Shown here piece after piece: positions 36,401 to 44,110 of a stretch of DNA of 60,000 nucleotides. The stretch covers positions 20,511,564-20,571,563 of the forward strand of contig CAIIXF020000007.1 in assembly GCA_903813345.2 (NCBI GenBank). Direction: 5' to 3'. The translations under genes were made by a program, and so were the position numbers. Source of the stretch: Owenia fusiformis (lineage: Eukaryota; Annelida; Polychaeta; Sabellida; Oweniidae). The notes under the pieces are model-generated. The model was not told where the DNA came from, searched no databases, and was given only the letters and a program-made list of their open reading frames with translations. How positions within the stretch are numbered: position 1 is the first letter of the stretch; each line of letters begins with the position of its first letter.

Positions 36401-39400
36401 CTTTGAATATACATTTAGATTTTAAGATTTTATGATATAACTAGTATTTCAAATATGTATTTTATATGTTAATATAAATTATCTGAATCGAATAATAACA
36501 ATTAGCATGGGCATTCAAGTCTAGTTATATTATAACAATTAGCAAGTAATTTGTTAAATAGCTAATGACATCGAAAAAAGTAAGTGTGATTGACGTCAAA
36601 TATACATAACATATTGTATAAATCCAATGTTCTAGGACTGCCAGGTTCATTGAAAATTGTTCTAGTACTGCAAGTTCATTATTCTAGTACGACTAGTTCA
36701 TTATTCTAGTACGACTAGTTCATTGTTCTAGAACGACTAGTTCATTGTTCTAGAACTGCTTACACTATGCTCATTTTACATAAGTTGTAACGGCTTATGC
36801 AACTTTGCAATGCATTCCACATACGGAAACATTTTATTAACAAATGCTTATTTTTCAGAAAAGCGGTGAAAGCAGCCATTGTTCTACTGCCATTGCTTGG
36901 TATCACGAACTTCGTTGTAATGATAGAGATTCAACATACGGACCTGGTGAATTTTGCAATCTGGGTGACCATTTCTCACTTTCTGACGTCATTCCAGGGT
37001 TTCTTCATATCCCTGCTCTATTGTTTTCTTAATGGAGAGGTTTGTAATTAAAGTGAACTATTGTGTATTAAATAACTGTAACCCCTATGCTCTAGAAAAG
37101 TGACTCATCAATGCTTAGTTATCCTATACACCTTACTGGTATGTACTATGTAATGGTTTACAAAAGATTAATAATAACAATATTTTTATTTGCAAAGAGG
37201 TATGCAAAACTGACATTCAAAAATGTCCAGTTTAAATGACTGTAAAATGTTTTGTTTTTCTCATTTCGGATTGTGTTATTTCTAGTAAATGAAATAATTG
37301 TATAAATGTTGAACCTCCATAAATGAAATATCTTTCGCTTGGTTTCAAAGGTAAAAATGGTTATCAAACGACATTGGAGAAACTACCTTAATCACAGACA
37401 TCACCTTGACAGTAGGAAAAGCAGTAAAACATATTCCGCTGGTTTTACATCAGTGACGGAAGTAGTTCCAGCAGAAACAAAGGTAAACACTGCTTTTTGT
37501 GTACACCCCTTTCATAAAAGTTTAATATGGAAACCCTTGTTTAGCATTACCATGATGTTTTAAAGTCTATAATTCCACAACCAACAGACCCATTTTATTC
37601 CTGAATTTGATCTTAACCTAGAAAATGATACACATCCCATGTTCACACGTAGATAATATATAAATTGTTAGTGTAGCGTAGCCCTATCCCACCTCCTTGA
37701 CTGGATATTGCGAATGGCATATACATGTACAAATCCAGAAAGTAAATATGCACATCCAATGTCAAGTTTTAGTTTGATTACAATTGATTTGGTGGATTTT
37801 TATTCTAGTTTATGATATATGGCTTTTGTAAACCTGTAGATCATAAAATACACTGATCAGCGGTAACCACGGTAATCAAATGCGAAAAGTATGTCGTTGG
37901 TAAACCAAATGTGAAAAATTTCCTGGTAAACTGGGCTAATCTAAATTTGAATTCCTGGTAAACCGTGTGTTAGTCAGATGCTTTGTAAACCAAATGCGAA
38001 AGATTCCTTTCTGAACCGAGTGTTATATAGACAGATGCTTGGTAAACCAAATACGAAAGATCCCTTTGTGAACCGAGTGTTAAATAGACAGATGCTTGGT
38101 AAACCAAATGCGAAAGATTCCTTTGTGAACCGAGTGTTATATAGACAGATGCTTGGTAAACCAAATGCGAAAGGTTCCTTTGTGAACCGAGTGTTATATA
38201 GACAGATGCTTGGTAAACCAAATGCGAAAGATTCCTTTGTGAACCAAGTGTTATATAGACAGATGCTTGGTGAACCAAATGCGAAAGATTCCATTGTGAA
38301 CCGAGTGTTATATAGACAGATGCTTGGTAAACCAAATGCGAAAGGTTCCTTTGTGAACCGAGTGTTATATAGACAGATGCTTGGTAAACCAAATGCGAAA
38401 GGTTCCTTTGTGAACCGAGTGTTATATAGACAGATGCTTGGTAAACCAAATGCGAAAGGTTCCTTTGTGAACCGAGTGTTATATAGACAGATGCTTGGTA
38501 AACCAAATGCGAAAGGTTCCTTTGTGAACCGAGTGTTAAATAGACAGATGCTTGGTAAACCAAATGCGAAAGGTTCCTTTGTGAACCGAGTGTTATATAG
38601 ACAGATGCTTGGTAAACCAAATGCGAAAGGTTCCTTTGTGAACCGAGTGTTATATAGACAGATGCTTGGTAAACCAAATGCGAAAGATTCCTTTGTGAAC
38701 CGAGTGTTACATAGAAAGATGCTTGCTAAACCAAAAGCGAAAGGTTCCTTTGTGAACCGAGTGTTATATAGACAGATGCTTGGTAAACCAAATGCGCAAG
38801 TTTCCCTGGTTAACCAAGTGAATCTAACTAAATGTGAAAAGGGCGATTTTCGGTTTCAAGAACCAAATTCATTTACATATTTCGACGTTATCAATGTCGC
38901 CAAATATTTTCATATTTTTACGAATTGTAGATTTAAATGTCCTCTTTTGTATACTTCAGTTTTAATGATGGTTATTATTTTAATTTTTTCATTAAAGAAT
39001 ATTAGCGAACCCCCTACGTCGCTTTCAAAAATAAAGTTTGATAAATTTAGAGCAAGTTGGAATCAGTTCTGATGTATTTTCTCAAAATATGCCCGGCAGA
39101 AACAATTCACCCAGTTAAAGGACGTCGACGATGTAACTTCCAATTGTCATAAAAATGGTTAAAACGAATCAATATTTGCACGTCGGGGAATTTTTGGAAG
39201 AAGAAAATAATTTCCCCGGGGTATATTTTTCCGGTATGAACTTAGCAGTTATAAGTGTCACCGTGCTTACTGCTGATCGTGTCCGGTAGAAATTGAGAAA
39301 TATTGTATTAATTTTAATGTGAATTAAATTATTTTGTTGTGCATGATTCTGGATTTTTCTGATTTCATATATTATGAAAACACAAGCTGAGGCTTTACCA

Positions 39401-41184
39401 AATTATTTCACTTAATAATACTGTTGTCTGCTATGTACACCCCACGCAAAAAGTATGGCAACAACAACTCTCCTATTGGGCCCAGTGTTAAACTAATGTA
39501 TTTTTGGATGTTTTTATAAAAATCCTTAGATTTGTCATAAATTACAATATCCAACATAAGAGCATTAAACAGGCTATCCAATATTGAGAGGATTGCCAAT
39601 TTTTTGAAGTGCGGTGTAAAATAATTGTATGCTGTTTATCAATCACCTGTTGTCCTTGTTGAGGTTGGAGGATTCTGCTGGTTAAACATTTCATTTTCTG
39701 GCCTAAAACGAGAATACTACAGTTTTGATATCTAACGATGCAGTTGGTCTGTTTCACTGATAACCGGCCAAATGTTATCATGAGACTATTTTCAATGTCG
39801 AGATTGTGAAGTTTTGCTTATTACAAATCAAGTCTCTTGGGTATCGTAAATTTGGTGAGCGGTTCGCTTTGAAATGTGGAAATCTGGCCTTAACAATGGA
39901 CAGGTTTTAAGCAGTGTATATTGAAGTATACTATCGTTAAACTGGTATTACGTTGAATTTTGGTTTAGAACTCACGAGCAGAGTATACGACAAAATAAGT
40001 AGTTATGAGTTATGTTTGTAACAGAAGATTTCAGTCGATTTAGACCTTAGCTCTAATCTAAAATTACCAGTTTATCGAGAGTGGTGTGGTTATTGGCATG
40101 TCTCTATGTTCAATGTTACCGCTTGTAGTTCTTCTTTAACTCGTGCTGTGTACCCGACGGGAGAGGGAGGTCACAGAAACGCGACGGGAATGGGAACACT
40201 CCAGATACAAGTGGCACAGAAGTGAAACACCTAGAAGAACGCGACAAACTGGTAGAAAACCAAGCAGACACAGCTTTATAAAATACTTATACTGTCAGCA
40301 TTCGCTGTAACTTAGACCTTCATTTGTTAATAATATATTATTAGCTCGCTGCTCATACGTGCTCATTTATAAATGTAAATTTTAAAGATAGAGTAGGAAC
40401 ATGAATGCTTAGATTATTTCTTATGTGCCAACGTACGTTGAATGTAATTATTTATTCAGATTTATTTTATGAAGACGATTCAAGTAAATATGTAAAATAG
40501 TGTAAATTCAGTTAAAAAATCAGTTTAAATATCTGTAGTGTTCCACTGCATGGTTGTATCCCTAGATTTGATATATTTTGCTTTAAATTATTATTCTATT
40601 ATTTATTCTATGGTGAGATGGGAATTTCTAATCAGTCTTTAATTGATATGATTCTTAGTTAATATTATCAACTTATCAACGAAAGCAATGTTTCATAATA
40701 ATGTTGAAAATCATATTTTCATCTTGCAAAATCTGACAAAATCCATCCACCAGACGCAGGGATTTAAGATTTAGTATGAAGTAGATAGCTTTACCGAATT
40801 GATAAAAGGAAATCAAATTGTCGTTGAGTGAGTTCCACAACCCTGCGTTCTTGGTGAATGGCAAAGTAGATTTAGTGAGAATATAAAAATGAACACTGTT
40901 TAAAGATCATATCCACATATTTCTGTGTCCAGAATGCCAAAAAGAAAAGAAGGTTCAGACGTAAGAAAAAACGAAAGGAGCCAAAGGAGATACTTGATAA
41001 GGTACAACTGACGTCTAAAAGTGTGCGAATGACTCAATGTAAAACTCCGAAGAGTCAACCCGATGAATCTACGTTCGGGAATCCAATGGAATATATTACT
41101 AATGGCGTGACGCCAGTTTCTCATCATGTGAACAACAGATCTACTGTGGAGTACATCCCGCCGAAGAAAGGTGAATCGGACTAG
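18357..41184 (+). CDS. Pdfr: PDF receptor-like class B (secretin family) GPCR, 5' end missing
   Basis: Seven-transmembrane receptor for a pigment-dispersing-factor-type neuropeptide; family members act at the plasma membrane, usually through Gs and cAMP, in circadian and locomotor circuits. Eleven exons join in frame with GT-AG introns: 18357-18464, 23588-23751, 27880-27983, 28226-28385, 29028-29184, 30037-30097, 30665-30734, 31569-31654, 36859-37039, 37351-37482, 40933-41184 (stop). The hormone-binding ectodomain shows TWD, LCWP, GQWEG, GWTNYSNC and five of the six class B cysteines; the first cysteine, signal peptide and start codon must lie in an unidentified upstream exon. PDFR-type signatures are RTRIHRNLF after TM1, RKAVKAAIVLLPLLGITN entering TM6 and HFLTSFQGFFISLLYCFLNGE in TM7. 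About 490 residues are visible. Calcitonin/DH31 and CRF receptors are the alternatives, but the TM5-TM7 motifs favour PDFR. All introns are free of coding sequence and several are filled with repeats. Confidence 0.88.
18599..18627. repeat. 29-bp perfect palindrome in PDFR intron A
   Basis: CAGAGACATATAAA, one spacer base, then its exact reverse complement. Located 135 bp after the exon A donor. Confidence 0.8.
19690..20380. repeat. Irregular tandem dispersed repeat in PDFR intron A
   Basis: Starts near GCCACCAAAAGTGGTGAAAT and continues as irregular ~90-125-bp units marked by CTCAGAAGTTCAAATCTGAC (about 19909, 20031, 20124, 20250) and GACCTTCTCAAGGTCA. Non-coding. Confidence 0.65.
20680..21993. 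mobile_element. Possible hAT-like non-autonomous element
   Basis: The left end CAGGGGCGTAG and right end ACGCCCCTG are inverted, with the CAGGGGCG terminus common to hAT-type MITEs in invertebrates. No matching 8-bp target duplication was found (TCTGTCTG versus TAGGCCCA), so the two ends may belong to different copies. Confidence 0.3.
21994..23587. other. PDFR intron A remainder, nothing recognised
   Basis: AT-rich intronic DNA up to the exon B acceptor; no domain-bearing frame or repeat seen. Confidence 0.45.
23588..23751 (+). CDS. Pdfr: PDFR-like exon B: end of hormone-binding domain
   Basis: The acceptor follows TTTCAG and the donor is GTAAAT. Joining to exon A restores DPTKYVYKQCG. The exon contains GQWEG, GDYSKPQGWTNYSNC (fifth and sixth ectodomain cysteines, NYS sequon) and the linker helix WRMYKKFYGDKSPAQKQ leading to TM1. 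Confidence 0.87.
24216..27238. mobile_element. ~3-kb segment bounded by ~68-bp inverted repeats (CACTG-type ends) in PDFR intron B
   Basis: ACACTGTGGCTAGTCGATCT and the following ~50 bases at 24216-24285 recur in reverse complement at ~27170-27238 ending CCACAGTGT. CACTG termini recall the CACTA/CMC superfamily; TAC occurs immediately outside both ends, compatible with a 3-bp duplication. No transposase is recognised inside. The segment includes a 26-bp inverted pair (24988-25011 with 25551-25576) and a copy of the 6.9-8.5 kb repeat (26080-26560). Confidence 0.5.
26080..26560. repeat. Single unit of the 6.9-8.5 kb dispersed repeat
   Basis: Shares GGTCAAGAACTAGG, GAATCTGCAAACCA, AAGTTATGGCATT and AATTCATAGTTTTTCCT in the same order as the units at 7100-8100. 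Lies inside the CACTG-bounded segment. Confidence 0.65.
27239..27879. other. PDFR intron B end, nothing recognised
   Basis: A 90-codon minus-strand frame at 27505-27777 is Lys/Asn/Ser-rich and without family resemblance; it ends within the intron and is not called. Confidence 0.45.
27880..27983 (+). CDS. Pdfr: PDFR-like exon C: TM1
   Basis: The acceptor is CTTTTCCAG and the donor GTAAGT. It encodes ARVMEIAGLCLSLLAIAISL and then a short FIFFYF stretch, which is a single hydrophobic helix. The initial ATG is internal to the receptor and should not be taken as the start. Confidence 0.85.
28226..28385 (+). CDS. Pdfr: PDFR-like exon D: ICL1, TM2
   Basis: The acceptor is TTTGCAG and the donor GTAAGT. 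RSLKNARTRIHRNLFLAIL is the canonical class B first intracellular loop and start of TM2. It is followed by HIIISLFEALDWF and the extracellular loop before TM3. The His in RIHRN is the residue that participates in class B activation networks (family knowledge). Confidence 0.88.
28644..28947. mobile_element. 304-bp TIR element with target-site duplication, copy 1
   Basis: Inverted ends CAAGGAGGATTGGCTCCCAG and complement. The 9-mer ATTAGTACC immediately precedes (28635-28643) and follows (28948-28956), a perfect target duplication. Size and duplication suit a hAT- or Mutator-like MITE. A related element lies at 42355-42745. Located in PDFR intron D; contains AAAATGGCGGC near its right end. Confidence 0.85.
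29028..29184 (+). CDS. Pdfr: PDFR-like exon E: TM3 and ICL2
   Basis: The acceptor is TTCTTGCAG and the donor GTAAGT. It begins AILCEIL, whose Cys pairs with the ECL2 Cys, and runs through MFMWMLIEGIQLHNM, with the class B EGxxLH motif represented by EGIQLH. It ends at FYALGW at the start of TM4. Confidence 0.9.
29246..29778. mobile_element. 533-bp near-perfect palindrome (foldback element) in PDFR intron E
   Basis: Two ~260-bp arms, beginning CACTGCTACCCACCTAGTTA and ending in its reverse complement, meet around 29512. Correspondence runs almost end to end, with the arm motif AACAAAAGCGAGGGACTAAA near the centre. ATAAA flanks both sides, a possible 5-bp target duplication. If transcribed within the receptor pre-mRNA it would form a long hairpin. 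Confidence 0.85.
29797..29882. repeat. Small imperfect hairpin next to the 533-bp palindrome
   Basis: CTAGTTAAAGTTGAAAA and its complement TTTTCAACTTTAACTAG bracket a core with GACTGAGTT / GACCGAGTC. Independent of the larger palindrome. Confidence 0.6.
30037..30097 (+). CDS. Pdfr: PDFR-like exon F: TM4
   Basis: A 61-bp exon (acceptor TGTTTCAG, donor GTAAGT) encoding LFPALPTLVWSILNACTYAR. The split codons on both sides are restored by the neighbouring exons (GW-L and R-K-C). Confidence 0.85.
30665..30734 (+). CDS. Pdfr: PDFR-like exon G: ECL2 to start of TM5
   Basis: A 70-bp exon (acceptor TTGTTTAG, donor GTGAGT). CWSLYHFIKSYWIIEAPRA holds the ECL2 Cys-Trp and the YWIIE.PR pattern typical of PDF receptors. 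Confidence 0.85.
30896..31425. repeat. Degenerate ~22-bp minisatellite, PDFR intron G
   Basis: Many imperfect units of the type TTCTAGTACTGCTAGTTCAT, strongest from 30975 to 31210 and decaying outward. The same unit reappears at 36632-36760 in the next intron. Confidence 0.75.
31569..31654 (+). CDS. Pdfr: PDFR-like exon H: TM5 and ICL3
   Basis: The acceptor is ATTTTCAG and the donor GTAAGT. It encodes LNLIFLLNIIRVLVTKMR followed by DSNSSEALQA, the short third intracellular loop; NIIRVLVTK is highly conserved in class B receptors. Confidence 0.88.
32395..32770 (+). repeat. Left tandem array with YY1-like motifs
   Basis: Units of ~145 bp contain GCGGCCATCTTGCATTCTGG and GCGGCCATCTTGG; read on the other strand these give CCAAGATGGCCGC, matching the YY1-type core AAGATGGC. 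Copies at about 32426/32445, 32571/32590 and 32715/32734. Confidence 0.7.
34062..34160 (+). repeat. tRNA-like SINE head (weak)
   Basis: GAGCTGGTTCAGAGCACCAG at ~34074 resembles a tRNA A-box region, and GAGTTCGAGAC at 34135-34145 a B-box, at roughly tRNA spacing. No cloverleaf can be completed, so this is a possible tRNA-derived SINE relic in the spacer of the foldback element, not a tRNA gene. Confidence 0.3.
34730..35210 (-). repeat. Right tandem array with YY1-like motifs
   Basis: Four ~145-bp units in the opposite orientation to the left array, each with CCAAGATGGCCGCCAGAATG-type and CAAGATGGC motifs at about 34727/34753, 34879/34903, 35025/35046 and 35172/35192. Confidence 0.7.
35484..36631. 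other. PDFR intron H remainder, nothing recognised
   Basis: AT-rich intronic sequence between the foldback element and the second minisatellite block. Confidence 0.45.
36632..36762. repeat. ~22-bp minisatellite, second block, PDFR intron H
   Basis: About six units (TTCTAGTACGACTAGTTCAT and variants), better preserved than the 31-kb block. It ends about 100 bp before exon I. Confidence 0.8.
36859..37039 (+). CDS. Pdfr: PDFR-like exon I: TM6 and TM7
   Basis: The acceptor is TTTTTCAG and the donor GTTTGT. KAVKAAIVLLPLLGITN is the TM6 signature; SFQGFFISLLYCFLNGE is the TM7/helix 8 junction. The exon lies after a 5.2-kb intron largely occupied by a giant inverted repeat. Confidence 0.9.
37351..37482 (+). 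CDS. Pdfr: PDFR-like exon J: helix 8 and proximal C-tail
   Basis: The acceptor is GTTTCAAAG and the donor GTAAAC. VKMVIKRHWRNYLNHRHH is the amphipathic helix 8, followed by a Ser/Thr-rich tail. The 132-bp exon is phase 0 at both ends. Confidence 0.83.
37870..38833. repeat. 57-bp minisatellite, 15 clean units plus degenerate leader, PDFR intron J
   Basis: Units begin with ATGCTTGGTAAACC at 37978 and every 57 bases to 38776. The upstream ~100 bp contains decayed GGTAAACC units. Each unit looks like a dimer of a ~28-bp half (GGTAAACCAAATGCGAAAG / TGTGAACCGAGTGTTATAT). Since 57 is divisible by three, it stays open on both strands: + strand units read MLGKPNAKGSFVNRVLYRQ. Unit differences are mostly amino-acid changing (D/G, Y/N), as expected of a non-coding satellite. 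Confidence 0.92.
39073..40932. other. PDFR intron J remainder, nothing recognised
   Basis: No repeat family or domain-bearing frame identified before the terminal exon. Confidence 0.45.
40933..41184 (+). CDS. Pdfr: PDFR-like exon K: terminal C-tail exon
   Basis: The acceptor is TCTGTGTCCAG; the stop is TAG at 41182-41184. It begins with a very basic run (NAKKKRRFRRKKKRK) and continues with Ser/Thr-rich sequence ending KKGESD. Phase 0 matches exon J. The tail is not conserved in the family, so the call rests on splice consensus, frame and position. Confidence 0.7.
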   Translation, partial: NAKKKRRFRRKKKRKEPKEILDKVQLTSKSVRMTQCKTPKSQPDESTFGNPMEYITNGVTPVSHHVNNRSTVEYIPPKKGESD

Positions 41185-42235
41185 AAGTTGAGAACATTAC
41201 AGTTAGTAGTTGTGTATGAATAGTTGTGAACGAACGACAGTGGAGCGGCGAATTTACAGTCTATTTTCTCAACATTTTTGTTAATTCTTTATAATGACAT
41301 CTATTACATTGGATGTGAAGGTACAAAATATATAACAGCATGTTTTATAGAGGGCAGTGTGCTTCGATCCAATATTATTAAGCATTATATTTGAATCCAC
41401 AATGGCAAGAGTTGCGCGATTCAAGTTTCTATGAGAGTTAGACTATAAAGTAGCGAACTTGTTCATTGTGGTATCATGTAGATCTTAAACTTGCCAAGAT
41501 TGTAATTACAGCATTGAAATATTTAAATGTATGTGGTTATTTTTCTAATGTTGTTGTACAAATTTTGTCGATGATCAATTTATTCTATGCTTATACGCTC
41601 TCTTCCATATGTTTGGAACACCTATTTCTCACACTGTCTTTGGTTTTTTATCTGCGAAGTACCAACCCTGCAATAGAAAAGTTGCGAAAAGCAAAAATCT
41701 ATACACTGAGTAAATGCCGAACATAATATGTTTTTGGTCATTTCAACTTCGAAAGTTCAATTTTTCCGACTTGTCGCAATTGAGGAATATTCTTAATCAG
41801 AAGTCGAGCATTCAATATTTCTATCAGCACTCCTATTACATCGTTTGCAGATATAATCCAAACATAAACAGGATTGACATGTTCCGGTGTTTGTGCAAAT
41901 GGGGGTTCCAAACTTTTGGAAGAAGTATACGTGTATTGTATCACTTTCCTCAGATAGCTCCAATACTTGTGTATTATACAAAAGCCCAATTCCACTTTTT
42001 AATTGAATAGTATTGCATCATTGTCAAATGAATACTTTTCCAGATTACCTGATTTCAAAATGACAAATGGGTTGTAAACGCTAAATGTATTTTATTTATT
42101 TCTTCGTCTCGAAGTATTATAATAGAAAATATGTGGTAAAACTACCAATTAGAACATACAATTTACCTCTACGAATACGTCTGATCTATTTATGTAAAAT
42201 TATTGAAATAGAATAAATATGATTATGTGATTTTT
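41185..42235 (+). other. Probable PDFR 3' UTR
   Basis: AT-rich non-repetitive sequence after the stop. AATAAA occurs at 42212-42217, and another at about 42338. Frames at 41466-41726 and 41714-42010 have no domain match. Confidence 0.4.
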
Positions 42236-42354
42236 TAAATAATGTCTTAAATTGGTTCATTTACGATTTGAGTTGTTTACACCATCAAAATGGTCTACAC
42301 ATTGAAGGTTGTGCAAACAGCATAATGGTTTATTTGTAATAAACCTGAATATGT

Positions 42355-42745
42355 CAAGGAGGATTGGCTCCCAGGGTTCAAACTCGATATTTTTAGTCTC
42401 CAGGCAATTTTTTCAGTGCTGATCGTGCCTCAATATTTTTAAGGCTGCAAGAAAAATGGCCGATATCCCAGGGACGACCTTGGCTTTGAGCGACGACGAC
42501 GACAAAAATGTCGTGAAAGTCATTATATGACTCTAAATTCATAATATTAGTCCATATTAAAGATTTGAGCTAATATATTGATCACTTCTTGTTTTGAATT
42601 TTTGGGATGGTAATAAGACCAAAACTCGTGATTCAAATTCTGAGGTAAAAAAATGACGGCTGTGTAATTTTGACTTTTGTAATCACGACATGAATGATAT
42701 ACGGCAGGATATTAAGATTGAACCCTGGGAGCTAATCCTCCTTGA
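42355..42745. mobile_element. 391-bp TIR element, copy 2
   Basis: Same inverted ends as 28644-28947 (one mismatch on the right, GGGAGCTAATCC). GAATATGT flanks it on the left and occurs one base beyond the right end, an 8-9-bp target duplication. The interior diverges, with an additional GACGACGACGAC stretch. It lies downstream of the PDFR stop. Confidence 0.8.
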
Positions 42746-42858
42746 GAATATGTGTACAGGACAGATATAAAATACTTGTAAATGAAAATGTTGATGTAAA
42801 TATATCTGATAGGAAAGGCATTCCTCTTTTAACAATGCTTTATCTGAAGAAGAATTAA

Positions 42859-43860
42859 AGCATCACTTGTGGTGTACCTCAAGGATCTATTTCGGACCCC
42901 ATCCTATTCATGAATGACTTTCATAAGGTCTTAAACATTCTTGAAGGAAAGGTATCGATATGGAGAACTGAATTCAACAATGTTTTTCTCTTAAACCAAT
43001 TATTGAAAACGTTCTGTAAAAACACGGTCCTTTATGTAATGTTGACTGATTGGCAACAATTTAATGCACAAATTATTTATATATATTTTTATAACTGTTT
43101 TTGTTAACATTTTTTGTTTTTTAGTGCAATTGTTTTTGTTGTTCCTTTCTACAAATTCTTGAGAATGAAATGAAATATCTTTCCGAACATTGTTGGAACA
43201 AAATAGCATATACAACATTTTCTTAGACCTCTCAATATTATAGTTATACAAAGGAAATTTTGGTTGATTTAACAAAAAGTATGCAAAAACTAAAAACAAA
43301 AGCCCTCAAAATAGATGAAAATTAAGATAAAACTTTTATTTCTTTAACAAGATACTTTTTTAAAATCAACCAAACTTTCCTTTGTACAATTATAATATTG
43401 AGAGACCTAAACACGTAATGATTATGTCGTTTTGTTCCGATGAGGTTCGGATAGATGTTTTCGAAGATATGATACCAAGAACGAAAGAAGTAAAGTGTCT
43501 CGTGTGTTTTCTAAAACAATATAGAGAAAAGTATATATGTATATATCTCAAATTGTAATGTTACCATCCAAAAGATGACCATTAAATTGACCCTTTGTAA
43601 AATTTTCAGAATGTTTTGATGACTGGTTTAAGAGAAACGCGTGTTCAAAAAGTTCACCATATCGATACCACTCCTATACTATTTCAGCGGATGATACGAA
43701 TATTTTGTGTTCAAACAAAAAATCTTTCAGATATTTAGAAATGGAAACTTGGATATGCAAAAGACAATCAGCATTGGAATACTTTAAATCAAATAAACTC
43801 TCATTGAACATAGACAGACAAATATAGTCGAAATAATGTCCTTCGGCATTAATACACTAC
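42859..43860 (+). pseudogene. Non-LTR retrotransposon reverse-transcriptase remnant, interrupted
   Basis: SITCGVPQGSISDPILF at 42859-42909 is the RT motif region typical of LINE elements. SADDTNIL at ~43684-43707 is the catalytic ADD box, followed by FKSNKLSLNID and, after a frame shift, IVEIMSFG. The two motif blocks, normally a few dozen codons apart, are separated by ~750 bp, part of which is the foldback at 43175-43460. Dead copy. Confidence 0.7.
43175..43460. mobile_element. ~285-bp foldback insertion inside the LINE remnant
   Basis: TTAGACCTCTCAATATTATA at 43223 and its complement near 43410 delimit matching 48-bp blocks (43223-43270 with 43363-43410). Weaker pairing extends outward through TCCGAAC..GTTGGAACAAAA and TTTTGTTCCGATGAGGTTCGGA. 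Confidence 0.65.
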
Positions 43861-43879
43861 ATTAATACACCCTGGTATC

Positions 43880-44110
43880 TATCCACCCACTGTTTGTACA
43901 CACCTTTTCAGTTTTAGTGAGGTGTATATGAGACATTCGGATCCCTCTTTAGGGCCGGTCCAAAGTTCAAACACAACAAAGTCCAGGTGGGCAATATCTG
44001 GGAAGTATGGAGAATGTCTCTGTCCTAATTACCTACATACATATTTAACCTATTGCTGATGATATTGTAGATCATACCAGATTTGTGAAATGATGTGTTG
44101 TCCTAGTCAA
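43880..44110 (-). pseudogene. Second mariner-like transposase remnant
   Basis: On the minus strand, DNTSFHKSGMIYNII (about 44104-44060) and HSPYFPDIAHLDFVVFELW (about 44021-43965) resemble the DNxxxH and PPYSPDLAPxDFxLFP blocks of mariner transposases, in two frames. No inverted repeats were identified around it. It is a different lineage from the copy at 444-700, judging by the residues. Confidence 0.5.

Noticed and set aside
37970-38677. 235-codon - strand open frame
   Set aside because: Antisense reading of the same 57-bp repeat.
37870-38833. CRISPR-like array
   Set aside because: Units are contiguous with no unique spacers, and the DNA is clearly eukaryotic with spliced genes.
37978-38833. 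Multi-copy neuropeptide precursor
   Set aside because: Repeat lacks regular dibasic cleavage sites and a signal peptide; conserved GK alone is not enough.
37978-39072. 364-codon + strand open frame
   Set aside because: Produced by a 3n-length minisatellite; also open on the opposite strand, lies in an intron, unit changes are mostly non-synonymous.
42770-42860. Ankyrin-like string (VNENVDVNISDRKGIPLL)
   Set aside because: Single short match next to a LINE remnant, no second ankyrin repeat and no start or splice context.
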